From Sphingomonas sp. Leaf208 (GTDB lineage Bacteria; Pseudomonadota; Alphaproteobacteria; Sphingomonadales; Sphingomonadaceae), in the NCBI RefSeq assembly GCF_001421415.1, contig NZ_LMKH01000035.1:501470-565469 (forward strand): 64,000 nucleotides of DNA, read 5' to 3'. The first letter of the stretch is position 1. Every line of letters begins with the position of its first letter. This document shows positions 15,580-24,626 of the stretch, in pieces. Below the pieces are notes generated by a model. It worked only from the letters and a program-made list of their open reading frames with translations, ran no database searches and was not told the origin of the DNA. A program made the translations under genes and the position numbers.

Positions 15580-15741
15580 CGGCATCCCCTCAATATCGCG
15601 CGCAGAGTGCAATGCGCGGGCTTATCCCACAACAAAGATAGGCTTTACCCCGATCCTGACCGGGTGAGGCGGCCCATGCGCGCGGTTCTGGAAATCGGTC
15701 GTTCGATACCCTAGATACGGAAATCGCGAAGGGGACTGCGG

Positions 15742-16434
15742 ATGTCGAGCGGATTACTGGCCTATCTGGATTCAATCCGCGCCCGCGATCCCGCCCCGCA
15801 TTCGCGCGCCGAGATCATGCTGTACCCCGGCGTCTGGGCGCTCGGCTATCACCGCATCGCGCATCGCCTGTACAAGGCGAAACTCTATTTCCTCGCGCGC
15901 TGCGTCAACCATTGGTCGCGCTTCACGACGGCGATCGACATCCATCCGGGTGCGACGATCGGCCGCAATTTCTTCATCGACCACGGCTTCGTCGTGATCG
16001 GCGAAACCGCGGAGATCGGCGACGACGTGACGATCTACCAGTGCGTCACGCTCGGTGGCACCAGCCCCGACAACGGCGTGCAGGGCAAGCGCCACCCGAC
16101 CATCTCCGATGGCGCGATCATCGGCTCAGGCGCGCAGGTGCTCGGCCCGATCACGCTAGGCAAGCGCTCGCGGGTCGGCGCCAACGCAGTCGTCACGCGC
16201 GACGTGCCGGCGGGCACGACGGTGGTCGGCATCCCCGCGCGCGCGACGACGATCGAGGGCGGCAACGCGCCCGAGGTGCCGCGCTTCGTGCCCTATGGGA
16301 CGCCGTGCAGCGAGATGTTCGATCCAGCGACGCAGAAGATGGAAATCATGCGCTGCGAGCTGGAGACAATGCGCAAGCGGCTCGACGCGCTGCTCGCCGA
16401 CGAGCATCCAGAGGACCGCCGCGACCGCGCATGA
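15742..16434 (+). CDS. cysE: Serine O-acetyltransferase
   Basis: A 230-residue left-handed beta-helix enzyme that acetylates L-serine to O-acetylserine for cysteine synthesis. An N-terminal helical part is followed by hexapeptide repeats (DIHPGATIG to VVGIPAR). The catalytic Asp-His pair D80-H81 is in NFFIDHGFVVIGETAEIG. The form is the shorter SAT/EpsC type common in alphaproteobacteria, with a C-terminal helical tail (residues 195-230). AAGGGGA precedes the ATG. DUF2794 follows 13 bases later, probably in the same transcript. Confidence 0.93.
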   Translation: MSSGLLAYLDSIRARDPAPHSRAEIMLYPGVWALGYHRIAHRLYKAKLYFLARCVNHWSRFTTAIDIHPGATIGRNFFIDHGFVVIGETAEIGDDVTIYQCVTLGGTSPDNGVQGKRHPTISDGAIIGSGAQVLGPITLGKRSRVGANAVVTRDVPAGTTVVGIPARATTIEGGNAPEVPRFVPYGTPCSEMFDPATQKMEIMRCELETMRKRLDALLADEHPEDRRDRA

Positions 16435-16447
16435 TGGTGAGTAACTG

Positions 16448-16786
16448 ATGGGCGTCGTCCCTTTTCCCACACCGTCCAAGGCAACGCAGGTCGGCTTCGA
16501 ACGCCTCGAACTGAACCGGATCCTGGACCTCTACGGCCGCATGGTCGCGGCAGGTCATTGGCGCGACTATGCGATCGACCTCGGCAAGGACGCGGCGATC
16601 TTCGCCGCATTTCGCCGCGCCGCCGAACGGCCGGAGTTCCGGATCGAGAAACGTCCCTCTCTGCGCAACAAGCAGGGCATGTGGGCGCTGATCGGTGAGG
16701 GCGGCGCGGTTGTGAAGCGCGGGCATGAACTGGGGCCAGTGCTGGCCCCGGTCGAGCGTCGTTTCATGAAGCTTGTCGAGGACTAG
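16448..16786 (+). CDS. DUF2794-domain protein
   Basis: A 112-residue soluble protein of the alphaproteobacterial DUF2794 family: GFERLELNRILDLYGRMVAA at the N-terminus, FRIEKRPSLRNKQGMWALI in the middle and FMKLVED at the end. Function is unknown. It follows cysE closely and ends just before a family A repeat. Confidence 0.85.
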   Translation: MGVVPFPTPSKATQVGFERLELNRILDLYGRMVAAGHWRDYAIDLGKDAAIFAAFRRAAERPEFRIEKRPSLRNKQGMWALIGEGGAVVKRGHELGPVLAPVERRFMKLVED

Positions 16787-16796
16787 GCCGCAACCT

Positions 16797-16909
16797 GCTC
16801 CCCTCCCTGAAAGGGAGGGGTTGGGGGTGGGTAGGGCTGCTCGTGCCGTTAGCATCGCCTGATACGGACACCGACCCACCCCCGCCCCCTCCCTTTCAGG
16901 GAGGGGAGC
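16797..16909. repeat. Large inverted repeat, family A copy 5
   Basis: GCTCCCCTCCCTGAAAGGGA with GGGGTTGGGGGTGGGT on the left and ACCCACCCCCGCCCCCTCCC with TTTCAGGGAGGGGAGC on the right, around a roughly 40-base centre. It separates the convergent DUF2794 and TonB-receptor genes. Confidence 0.8.
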
Positions 16910-16938
16910 AAAAGGTGACGCGGCTGGATGCTGCTAGC

Positions 16939-19866
16939 TCAAAGCCCCCATGACAGTCGGATATACCCGAACTGCCCCGGCACGTCGTACGTGCTCGGAT
17001 CGTAGTTCGGCCCGGTGCAGCTGAAGCACGCCGGCGGGTCCTGGTTGAACACGTTGTTCACGCCGATCGTCAGCCCCAGCCGGTTCTCCAGCCAGCCCGG
17101 CGACAGGGTAACCTGGACATCGCCGTAGAAGGTGTTGTCGAGTTTCTTGCCGTCCGCTTCCTTCACGCTCTTGATATAGCGGCCGGTGAAAGAGGCGCGC
17201 GCCATGCCGATGTCCCAGTCGACGACCGCATTGCCCTTGAACTTCGGATAGGATTGCTCGGGCGACCCACGCGTCGTACCCTGGTAATTGGTGGTGGTGA
17301 AGCCGACCGTCGCCGGGAAGCTTTCGGCGTATTTCAGCAGGATGTTGCCGTTGAGCGATAGCCCGAACGTCCCCGCCGAGGTCTGCGGCGAGCGATAGAC
17401 CGCGGTCACGTCGACGCCGCGGGTGCGGATGCCGCCGATGTTTTGCAACTGCGCGTTGATCCGCGAGATGATCCCGTTGGGCGTGCGGGAGATCGCCGCG
17501 CAGCTGAGTGCGTCCGCCGCCTGCGAACAGCGGCTGAGCGTCAGCGTCGCGTCGGTCGCCGCGATCGCGTCGTCGACCTTGATGTCGTAATAATTGCCCT
17601 CGATGCTCAGCTGGCTGGCGATCCCGCTGGTCCGTGCCCAGCTCGGCGCATACACCGCGCCGAACAGCCATGTCCGCGACGTTTCGGGCTTCAACGCCTC
17701 ATTGCCGCCGGTCAGCACGCTCAGCTGTCCGCCATTCGGCTCCTGATAGCTGCCGTTCGCGGGCACGCCGTTGGCGATGCAGTTGGCGCGAACGGTCGCG
17801 GACGACTGGAACGGCGATCCGGCGACGTTGGTGCAGGGATCGTCGATCGCGGCGTCGGACCGCGATGCCGCGCCGAACAATTCGCCGATGCTCGGCGCGC
17901 GGAAGCCCTGCGCGTAGGAGGCACGCAACAGCAGGTCGCTGAACGGCTTCCACAGGCCGCTGCCGGTGTAGGTCGTGTTGCTGCCGCTGATCGAATAGTT
18001 CGAATGCCGCACCGCGCCGCCGATCTCGAGCAACTGGATGAGCGGCGTGTTGTGGATCAGCGGTACGCGCAACTCGGCATAGACTTCGTCCGAGTTGAAG
18101 TGCCCACGCGCCGGTTGCGCCGGGATGTCCGCGCCGAGCCCTGCGGTGATCAGCGGATCGGGCGTGAAGCTGCCATATTGGACGCGGTGCTCATAGCCCG
18201 CGGCGAGACCCACGGCGCCGGCGGGAAGGTCGAACAGGTCGCCCGAGATATTGGCGGTATAGTCCTCCAGGCTCTGCGAACTGCGCGCACGCTCGTCGAA
18301 CGCGATGAAGCCGAGCATCGCCGGCGTAACCGATCCTGCGCCACCGAAGATGTTGAACGGTACGCATGCCCCGGTGCAGTTCGCGACCGGGCCCAGCGCC
18401 TGGGCGAGATTGGCCGCGTTGATATTGCCGGTGAACAGCTGCTTGGCATCGTTGAAGCCGAGGACGGCGTTGACGTCCCAGTAGAATTTGTGGCTGCCGA
18501 CGTTGAACGAACCGTCGAGCGTCGCGGTCGCCGACATCGTGTCGACGGTCTGCGAATAGGTCCGCTGGCCAGCCTCGACGAGGCGTCGACGCACCGTCGA
18601 ATAGTTCGCCGGACCATTGCCCGCGCCGCCCGCCGACAGCGTGTAGCCGAACGGGTTGAAGGGGTTGGTCGCATCGACCGAGATCGTGTCGAGCAGATTG
18701 TCGTTGCCAGCGTCCGGCCCGATCACGAGCGGCAGGAACGCCGCCTGGTTCTGCGAATTGCGCCGCGTGTAGTTCATCTTCACGCGCAGGTTCACGTTGT
18801 CGGTGAGTTCCTGCTTGGCGCTGACGAAGAAACCGTAGCGCTCGGACGGGGTCAGGAAATAGTTGAACGGCGAGAAGTTGAAACGATCCGCGGAGGTGAA
18901 CTCCTTGAAATCGCTGTTCGGGCCGGTCGGATTGGCGGCGTCGTAGCGTGGCCGCCCGAGGATAGGCGCCGACTTCAGCGTCAGGTTCCGGCCACCGACC
19001 TGGAAGAATCCGTTGGGGGTAGCGCCCGAACAGCCACCAATGACGTCCGAGCAACTTGTCTGGCCGGGGTTGGGGAACTGCGAAATCTTTCGATCGCGCG
19101 TGCTGACCGCCTCCTGCTTCACGTAGCTGCCGCCGAACACCACGCTCGTCCGCGGCGCCTGGATGCCGTAGCTGACGTTATAGTCCTGCGTATGGCCATC
19201 GCCCTGGCGGAACGTGCCGAACTGCGCGGACGCCTTCAGGCCCTTTTGCTGCGACTTGGTGATGATGTTGACGACGCCGGCCAGCGCGTCCGATCCGTAG
19301 AGCGGCGACTGGCCCGACTGGAGGATTTCGATCCGCTCGATCGAACCGACCTGGATCGTGTTGAGATCGACCGTCGAGGGAATGCCGCTTGCCGATGCGC
19401 CGTTGACGAAGCGAAGCCCGTCGACCAGCACCAGCGTCCGCTTGGCGGTGAGATAGCGGAGGTCGATCTCGGCCGACCCTGCACCGACGCCGCCACCGTC
19501 GGGCGGATTGCCGATGTTACCCGAATTGTTGACCTTCGAATTGAGCCCGCCGGCCGCGCTTGGCAGCCGCTGGAGAACGTCGGCGACCGACGAAAGCCCG
19601 GTGCGCTGGATCGACTGCGCATCGACCGTGACGACGGGGGAGGGCTGGTCGAGCGGACTGCGGCGAATGCGCGATCCGGTCACGACGATCTCATCTCCGC
19701 CAGCCTGGTCTACGGATGGATCGGCGGCCTGCACGCCCTCGGTGGCCGGTGTCGTCACCGATTGTGCGAAGGCCGGCATCGCTGCGAGCATCGCCACCAA
19801 TGCCAACCCGCTGGCGCCGGCATATTTGCTCGCGCCCGTGAACGTCTTGAACCCACGCTTCAACAT
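16939..19866 (-). CDS. TonB-dependent outer-membrane receptor
   Basis: A 975-residue outer-membrane receptor. The signal peptide ends around MPAFAQ. The TonB box region DEIVVTGSRIRR leads into the plug domain (about residues 60-190, with LPSAAGGLNSKVN, LRYLTAKRTLVLVDGLR and DALAGVVNIITK). The rest is a 22-strand beta-barrel ending in the aromatic strand FGYIRLSWGL. The plug resembles the large group of sphingomonad receptors for oligosaccharides, peptides or other complex substrates, and the ligand is unknown. AAGGGG before the ATG at 19864-19866 sets the start; the upstream frame to 19896 has no ribosome site. No partner transporter or regulator sits beside it. Confidence 0.93.
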   Translation of the reverse strand: MLKRGFKTFTGASKYAGASGLALVAMLAAMPAFAQSVTTPATEGVQAADPSVDQAGGDEIVVTGSRIRRSPLDQPSPVVTVDAQSIQRTGLSSVADVLQRLPSAAGGLNSKVNNSGNIGNPPDGGGVGAGSAEIDLRYLTAKRTLVLVDGLRFVNGASASGIPSTVDLNTIQVGSIERIEILQSGQSPLYGSDALAGVVNIITKSQQKGLKASAQFGTFRQGDGHTQDYNVSYGIQAPRTSVVFGGSYVKQEAVSTRDRKISQFPNPGQTSCSDVIGGCSGATPNGFFQVGGRNLTLKSAPILGRPRYDAANPTGPNSDFKEFTSADRFNFSPFNYFLTPSERYGFFVSAKQELTDNVNLRVKMNYTRRNSQNQAAFLPLVIGPDAGNDNLLDTISVDATNPFNPFGYTLSAGGAGNGPANYSTVRRRLVEAGQRTYSQTVDTMSATATLDGSFNVGSHKFYWDVNAVLGFNDAKQLFTGNINAANLAQALGPVANCTGACVPFNIFGGAGSVTPAMLGFIAFDERARSSQSLEDYTANISGDLFDLPAGAVGLAAGYEHRVQYGSFTPDPLITAGLGADIPAQPARGHFNSDEVYAELRVPLIHNTPLIQLLEIGGAVRHSNYSISGSNTTYTGSGLWKPFSDLLLRASYAQGFRAPSIGELFGAASRSDAAIDDPCTNVAGSPFQSSATVRANCIANGVPANGSYQEPNGGQLSVLTGGNEALKPETSRTWLFGAVYAPSWARTSGIASQLSIEGNYYDIKVDDAIAATDATLTLSRCSQAADALSCAAISRTPNGIISRINAQLQNIGGIRTRGVDVTAVYRSPQTSAGTFGLSLNGNILLKYAESFPATVGFTTTNYQGTTRGSPEQSYPKFKGNAVVDWDIGMARASFTGRYIKSVKEADGKKLDNTFYGDVQVTLSPGWLENRLGLTIGVNNVFNQDPPACFSCTGPNYDPSTYDVPGQFGYIRLSWGL

Positions 19867-19986
19867 TTTTCCCCTTGTCCGCGCCCCAGCAAACATCCGC
19901 TCTCTTATCTTATGTGTGCGAATGATGGCTCAGGGGCGTAACGAAGCAAGGGAAGATTGCGTGATGCGACAATTTTGTTGCGATAT

Positions 19987-20013
19987 GTGTCCTGCGTGTT
20001 GCGCGCAGGACAC
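19987..20013. terminator. Hairpin downstream of pncB
   Basis: GTGTCCTGCG and CGCAGGACAC form a perfect 10-bp stem with a 7-base loop, 8 bases after the pncB stop. No long U-run follows on the minus strand, so it is a probable rather than certain terminator. It also insulates the TonB receptor promoter. Confidence 0.55.
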
Positions 20014-20021
20014 GCAGGTGA

Positions 20022-21326
20022 TCAGACCAAAACGGGTGCCGCGGCGCGATCCGCTTCCCCAAACACACGCAGATACCGCGCGATCTCCGTGGGTTCGCCC
20101 GTCGCCTTCGCCGGATTGTCGGACAGTTTAACCGCAGGGCGGCCATTTGCGGCGATCACCTTGCAGACCAGCGAGATTGGCTCGAGCGCCGCCGCACCGT
20201 CGGGATCGCAGCCGCGGAAGTCGTTGGTCAGGTTGGTGCCCCAGCCGAAGCTCATCCGCACGCGGCCGTGAAAATGGCGATAGGTCTGCTCGATCGTGTC
20301 GATGTCCATCCCGTCGGAGAAGATCAGCAGCTTGGTCTTGGGATCGACGCCCTGCTCCTCCCACCAGCGGATGATCTGCTCGCCGCCCGCGATCGGCGGC
20401 GCGCTGTCGGGACGGAAGCCGGTCCACTCCGCCAGCCAGTGCGGGGCGTTGCGCAGGAACGCGGTCGTCCCGAACGCGTCGGGGAGGGCGATCAACAGAT
20501 TGCCGTTATAATGTTGCCGCCAATGCTCGAGCACGCGGTACGGCGCCTCGGCAAGCTCGGCGTCGCTTTCAGCGAGCGCGGCGGTCACCATCGGCAGCTC
20601 GTGCGCGTTCGTCCCGATCGCCTCCAAGTCGGCGTCCATCGCCAGCAGCACGTTCGACGTACCGATAAAACGGTCGCCGAGCCCTTCCTTCAGCGCCTCG
20701 ACGCACCAGCGCTGCCACAGGAAGCCGTGTCGACGCCGCGTGCCGAAATCCGACAGCACGAGGTCGGGCAATTCGCGCAGCCGCTCGACCTTCTCCCACA
20801 GCTTGGCCTTGGCGCGCGCATAGACGATGTCGAGCGCGAACCGACCGCGGTCTCGCAGGGCGGCGCGCGACTTCAGTTCGTTGATGATCGTCAGTGCGGG
20901 AATTTCCCACATCGTCGTGTGGCTCCACGGCCCTTCGAAATGCAGTTCGTACTGCCCGTCGACCTTGCGGAGGTCGTACGAAGGCAATTGAAACTCTGCG
21001 AGCCATGCGAGGAACTCGGGCCCGAACATCTTCTGCTTGCCGTAGAAGCTGTTGCCCGCGAGCCAGATCAGCTCCTTCTTCGCAAACCGCAGCGTCCGCG
21101 CGTGATCGAGTTGCGCGCGCAGCTCGGCCTCGTCGACGATCTCGGCGAGCCGCACGGTTTTGGTCCGGTTGATGAGCGCGAAGGTAGCGTTGACGTCGGG
21201 ATAGGCCTGCCGGATCATCTGCAACATCAACAGCTTGTAGAAATCGGTATCGAGCAGGCTGCGGACGATCGGATCGAGCCGGAAATTGTGATTGTACGTC
21301 CGGGTGGCGATATCGGTCACGGCCAT
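20022..21326 (-). CDS. pncB: Nicotinate phosphoribosyltransferase
   Basis: A 434-residue enzyme that joins nicotinate to PRPP to give nicotinate mononucleotide in NAD salvage. Family features are SLLDTDFYKLLMLQMI near the N-terminus, NSFYGKQKMF, LVLSDFGTRRRHGF in the catalytic core, and FSDGMDIDTIEQTYRHF for phosphoribosyl binding. I chose the ATG at 21324-21326, nine bases after GGAG; an ATG two codons earlier is only three bases from it. It is divergent from a nicotinamidase-like gene that makes its substrate, across an 82-base shared promoter region. Confidence 0.93.
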   Translation of the reverse strand: MAVTDIATRTYNHNFRLDPIVRSLLDTDFYKLLMLQMIRQAYPDVNATFALINRTKTVRLAEIVDEAELRAQLDHARTLRFAKKELIWLAGNSFYGKQKMFGPEFLAWLAEFQLPSYDLRKVDGQYELHFEGPWSHTTMWEIPALTIINELKSRAALRDRGRFALDIVYARAKAKLWEKVERLRELPDLVLSDFGTRRRHGFLWQRWCVEALKEGLGDRFIGTSNVLLAMDADLEAIGTNAHELPMVTAALAESDAELAEAPYRVLEHWRQHYNGNLLIALPDAFGTTAFLRNAPHWLAEWTGFRPDSAPPIAGGEQIIRWWEEQGVDPKTKLLIFSDGMDIDTIEQTYRHFHGRVRMSFGWGTNLTNDFRGCDPDGAAALEPISLVCKVIAANGRPAVKLSDNPAKATGEPTEIARYLRVFGEADRAAAPVLV

Positions 21327-21408
21327 GCGCATGGGCTCCTGCGTTGCGTAGGGGCCGGGTGTCCGAGAAGACGCGTTTGTGTCAAGCAGCAGCCAAAGGA
21401 GATGGGCG

Positions 21409-22023
21409 ATGACGCGGTTCGTGGTCGTGGTGGATACGCAGTGGGATTTCATGGCGGGCGAGGGCGCGCTGAGCGTGGCGGGGGCGGAAGAGTTGGTCGC
21501 GCCGATGCAGGCGTGGCTGTCGGCTCTCACGCCTGACGAGGTTGCCGGCGTCCTGTTCACGTTCGACACCCATTCCACGGAGACCTACGCGGCGTCACCC
21601 GAGGCGCAGATGTTCCCGATCCACTGCGTCCGCGGCACGCGAGGGTGGGATAACATGCTCGATGTCGCGCTGGTCGACCCGGCGATCCCGGCGTGGCGGA
21701 TCGAGAAGGGTGTGTTCGATATGTGGGCCGAATCGGGGCTTGCGATCGAGGATGCGCGGAATGCCGAGCGACCGACTATTGCGCGTGAGGCGTTTTTCGC
21801 GGACTTGGCGGCAAGTAGCGTCACCGATGTCACGGTGATCGGCGTCGCCGCAGATTACTGCGTCCGCTGGGCCGTCGACGGCCTGCTCGCGCGGGGTTTC
21901 GTGGTGACCGTGCCGGCGAGCCTCACCCGCGGTATTGAGCGACAGATCGACGCTGTCGCCGCGGAAGATTTTGCGGGGGCGGGGCTGATCGTCGAGCGCG
22001 CCAGTACGCCGAACGCAACGTAA
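21409..22023 (+). CDS. Nicotinamidase-like cysteine hydrolase (isochorismatase superfamily)
   Basis: A 204-residue hydrolase. The catalytic triad is visible: D10 (VVVVDTQWDF), K100 (RIEKGVFDM) and C151 (GVAADYCVRWA). D53, H55 and H72 are candidate metal ligands, with FTFDTHSTETY matching nicotinamidase rather than plain isochorismatase. The divergent pncB uses nicotinate, so conversion of nicotinamide to nicotinate is the likely reaction (PncA role). AAGGAG seven bases before the ATG sets the start. Confidence 0.85.
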   Translation: MTRFVVVVDTQWDFMAGEGALSVAGAEELVAPMQAWLSALTPDEVAGVLFTFDTHSTETYAASPEAQMFPIHCVRGTRGWDNMLDVALVDPAIPAWRIEKGVFDMWAESGLAIEDARNAERPTIAREAFFADLAASSVTDVTVIGVAADYCVRWAVDGLLARGFVVTVPASLTRGIERQIDAVAAEDFAGAGLIVERASTPNAT

Positions 22024-22027
22024 GATT

Positions 22028-22078
22028 GTTCTCCCGCGAAGGCGGGAGCCCAGGCTGGGTCCCCGCCTTCGCGGGGAC
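22028..22078. repeat. Palindromic repeat, family C copy 2
   Basis: TTCTCCCGCGAAGGCGGGAG and GTCCCCGCCTTCGCGGGGAC form a double palindrome around CCCAGGCTGG. It is the cleaner copy of the element at 10657-10708 and separates the convergent pncA-like and GH130 genes. Confidence 0.7.
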
Positions 22079-22108
22079 ACATTTTACTGCCGAGCGCGGA
22101 CCCGCTTC

Positions 22109-23404
22109 TCACGCCATTGCAGCAAGCAGCCGCCCGACATCCACCGTCGCGAACGAGGCGAAATTGTCCGCCACGCCGAACGGCAGCAACAGCGTGCGGT
22201 CGTGGACGATTCCGCCGCAGCTGTAGACGACGTTCGGCACATAACCGTCGCGTTCGGCCGGGCTCGGCACGATCAGCGGATCGGTCATCCGCGCGAGCAA
22301 CTTCGTTGGGTCGGCCTTGTCGAGAAGGCATGCACCGATACAATAATTACGGACGCTACCGACGCCGTGGGTCAGCACCAACCAGCCTTCGTCGATCTCG
22401 ATCGGTGAGCCGCAATTGCCCATCTGGATGAACTCCCATGGCCATTTCGGCTCGACGATCTTGGTGCCGCCGTCCCAGGTCAGCAGATCATCCGACGTCA
22501 GGTACCAGATATTCTCGTTGTCCTGCCGCCCGAGCATCGCATAGCGCCCGTCGATCTTGCGCGGGAACAGCGCCATGCCCTTGGTCGCCGCGACCGCACC
22601 GCGCATCGGCTGCATCTCGAACGTCTTGAAGTCCTCGCCGCGCAACAGTTCGCAGCGCGCTTCCGAGCCGCTGAAGGCGGTATAGGTGCCGAGATACTGC
22701 ACCTTGCCGGCGTCCTCGAAACGGACGAGCCGCAGGTCCTCGATCCCCTGATGCTGGCTCGGCAGGATCGGGAAAATCACCGTCTCTGACAGCTCGCGAC
22801 TGGCGCCGCATTGCAGCCGCGTCGGGCCGCCATCGGTGGCGCCCTGGTCCGACGGCGCCACGCGGGGCGGCACCGCGGTCTGGCTTGCCGGATCGACTGC
22901 AAAGCCGTCGCTCGGCGACCAGCTGCCCGTCCGGAACGTCACCGACGAGACGTGCCCTTCGCCAATCCCACGCAACGACAGTATGAACCGCAGGCCGCCC
23001 TCGGGAGCATTGGCCTGGTCGGGATCCAGCACCATGCTCGGGTTGAACAGCGCGGCGGCCTCGAAAGAATATTCGCCGCTGAGATACGCGCCGATCAGCA
23101 GCTTCTGGTCGGTGTCGACCTCTCGCTCGTCTTTGAGCACCCCCATGACCTCGCCGAAGCGGTGCAGGAGAAGCTCGTCGACATCGCGGTGGCGTTCGTC
23201 GAGCGACTCCATGACGCGACGACGTTCGGCGCGGAGTTCGTCGGGCGAGAGCGACAGAACGCGGTCGATCACGCGGGCGGCGCGGGGGTGGCCGTCGACC
23301 TTGAACGCGCCGGGATATTCGATGTTGAACGGCCGGATGACGGTCCGCGAAGGGTCGGGTCGCAACTGGATGTCGGAGAAAGTGACGAGTTCGGCGTCCG
23401 CCAT
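22109..23404 (-). CDS. Glycoside hydrolase family 130-type glycosidase or phosphorylase
   Basis: A 431-residue soluble five-bladed beta-propeller protein. Family features include IEYPGAFKVD (unusual N-terminal extension), ILPSQHQGIEDLR for the catalytic Asp region, YLGTYTAFSG, KDIDGRYAMLGRQD-like strands and GWLVLTHGVG. GH130 enzymes act on beta-1,4- or beta-1,2-mannosides, often by phosphorolysis. The specific substrate is unknown, and no mannan-utilisation neighbours are present. GGAG six bases before the ATG at 23402-23404 fixes the start; the frame extends further but without coding signs. It stands alone. Confidence 0.85.
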   Translation of the reverse strand: MADAELVTFSDIQLRPDPSRTVIRPFNIEYPGAFKVDGHPRAARVIDRVLSLSPDELRAERRRVMESLDERHRDVDELLLHRFGEVMGVLKDEREVDTDQKLLIGAYLSGEYSFEAAALFNPSMVLDPDQANAPEGGLRFILSLRGIGEGHVSSVTFRTGSWSPSDGFAVDPASQTAVPPRVAPSDQGATDGGPTRLQCGASRELSETVIFPILPSQHQGIEDLRLVRFEDAGKVQYLGTYTAFSGSEARCELLRGEDFKTFEMQPMRGAVAATKGMALFPRKIDGRYAMLGRQDNENIWYLTSDDLLTWDGGTKIVEPKWPWEFIQMGNCGSPIEIDEGWLVLTHGVGSVRNYCIGACLLDKADPTKLLARMTDPLIVPSPAERDGYVPNVVYSCGGIVHDRTLLLPFGVADNFASFATVDVGRLLAAMA

Positions 23405-23626
23405 GATCGGCTCCAGATGACACGGTATCGGCGCCCCGTAGCGGGCAAGACGACATCGCGAGGGTTGCCGGCAGTGAACGCCGAAACCACCCCGATGGCT
23501 ACATGAATTCAGCGTCACCCCGGCATTGTTGCGTACATGCCGCAACCTTGCCGAAACACTGCGGCAACCTTCGCCTGCCACTTCACCGCTTCGATCTTCG
23601 ATGGATCAGCGCCCAGAGGATGTGGC

Positions 23627-23803
23627 ATGCACGCACGATCATTACCGCCGAAAGGCTGCGCGCTCGGTCGCCATCTACCGCGATCGCGGCACCGCGACGT
23701 GAAGGGTGAGCCGATCCAGCGCTCCGCCTGTCGGTGCTGCGGCGTGGCCATCGTCAAGTCCGCGGTCAGTCGTCGCTGGATCGTGTCGGGCATGCTTGGC
23801 TGA
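23627..23803 (+). CDS. Small basic Cys-rich protein, zinc-ribbon-like
   Basis: A 58-residue protein missed by simple length filters. It begins MHARSLPPKGCALGRHLPRS, with AGAGGA six bases before the ATG at 23627. The second half has KGEPIQRSACRCCGVAI with a cysteine cluster, and ends RRWIVSGMLG. The pattern of basic residues, C-x-C-C-G and an RRW-x3-G-x-LG tail resembles small zinc-ribbon-like proteins I associate with sphingomonads, but no function is known to me. It occupies most of the 23,405-23,825 gap; the rest of that gap shows nothing else. Confidence 0.55.
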   Translation: MHARSLPPKGCALGRHLPRSRHRDVKGEPIQRSACRCCGVAIVKSAVSRRWIVSGMLG

Positions 23804-23825
23804 ACCGAATGTCGCGACGATGGCG

Positions 23826-24548
23826 TCAGGGCTTGGCGCGTTCCGGTGGCGGGACGGCCGGTTCGTCCGAGCCGTTGCGCCACGTCTCGCCACCCGCGCG
23901 TGGCAGTTCGCCGCGGGTCAGCGCGCCGTCATGGTTCCGGTCGACCGCGGCGAAGCGCGTTGCCGCAGCCTTGGCAAACTCGCCAGAATCGATGCCGCGG
24001 TTCAGGTTCGCATCGGCGGCGATTACCGGCTCCGGCAGGTCGAAAAAGCCGTAGCGCGCGGCGCCGATGCGTTCGTGGACGACGGTGGCGCCCTTCTTGC
24101 TGTCGCCGTTGCCGAACTGCATGCCCTGGCCGCCAGACCCGCCGCCACCACCTCGCCCGCGTCCGCCACGGCCGCGCTCGCCACCTTCGGACCGCGGCCC
24201 GCGTCCGCCGGATGTGACGCGAATCTCGGGGACCAGGACGTTTTCATAATACGCAATGTCGTCGGGATCGATCTCGCCGTCCTTGCCGCGATCGAGCACG
24301 GCGAAGAAGCGCGCGGCATCATGCTGGAATTCGGCCATCGTGATCCGCCCGTCGCCATCGGTATCGGCGCCCGCGAACCACAGGTCCTGCGCCGCGCCCG
24401 GCTTCAGCGACGCGCGGAACGGTTCGCCCATCGGACTGATGAACAACTGGCCGCGGCCTCGCGCCGGACCGTGTCCGCCCTGAGGGTGCGGCGTCTGAGC
24501 CGAGCATCCGGCCAGCGCGGCGGCGATGCCGAGGTAAAGGATACGCAT
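23826..24548 (-). CDS. EF-hand calcium-binding lipoprotein
   Basis: A 240-residue lipoprotein. The signal ends L-A-G-C with lipidated C15. Four EF-hand-like loops are visible: DTDGDGRITMAEF, DRGKDGEIDPDD, DANLNRGIDSGEF and DRNHDGALTRGEL. The first and last are canonical D-x-D/N-x-D-G. A Gly/Arg-rich linker of repeated RG and GGG separates the pairs (about residues 113-137). GGGAG upstream of the ATG at 24546-24548 fixes the start. It is probably a periplasmic calcium-responsive protein. Its 3' neighbours run in the same direction upstream (the HK/RR pair), but a gap of 78 bases separates them. Confidence 0.85.
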   Translation of the reverse strand: MRILYLGIAAALAGCSAQTPHPQGGHGPARGRGQLFISPMGEPFRASLKPGAAQDLWFAGADTDGDGRITMAEFQHDAARFFAVLDRGKDGEIDPDDIAYYENVLVPEIRVTSGGRGPRSEGGERGRGGRGRGGGGGSGGQGMQFGNGDSKKGATVVHERIGAARYGFFDLPEPVIAADANLNRGIDSGEFAKAAATRFAAVDRNHDGALTRGELPRAGGETWRNGSDEPAVPPPERAKP

Positions 24549-24626
24549 GCAATCTCCCGAAATGCCGTGATATTCGTCTGACACGGCGATCGTTGCCGCG
24601 ATATTTCGGCTGACCCCTCGCGCAGT

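Noticed and set aside
17443..19941. Plus-strand frame of 832 residues
   Set aside because: Antisense to the TonB receptor; long open shadow frames are common where GC is high at third positions.
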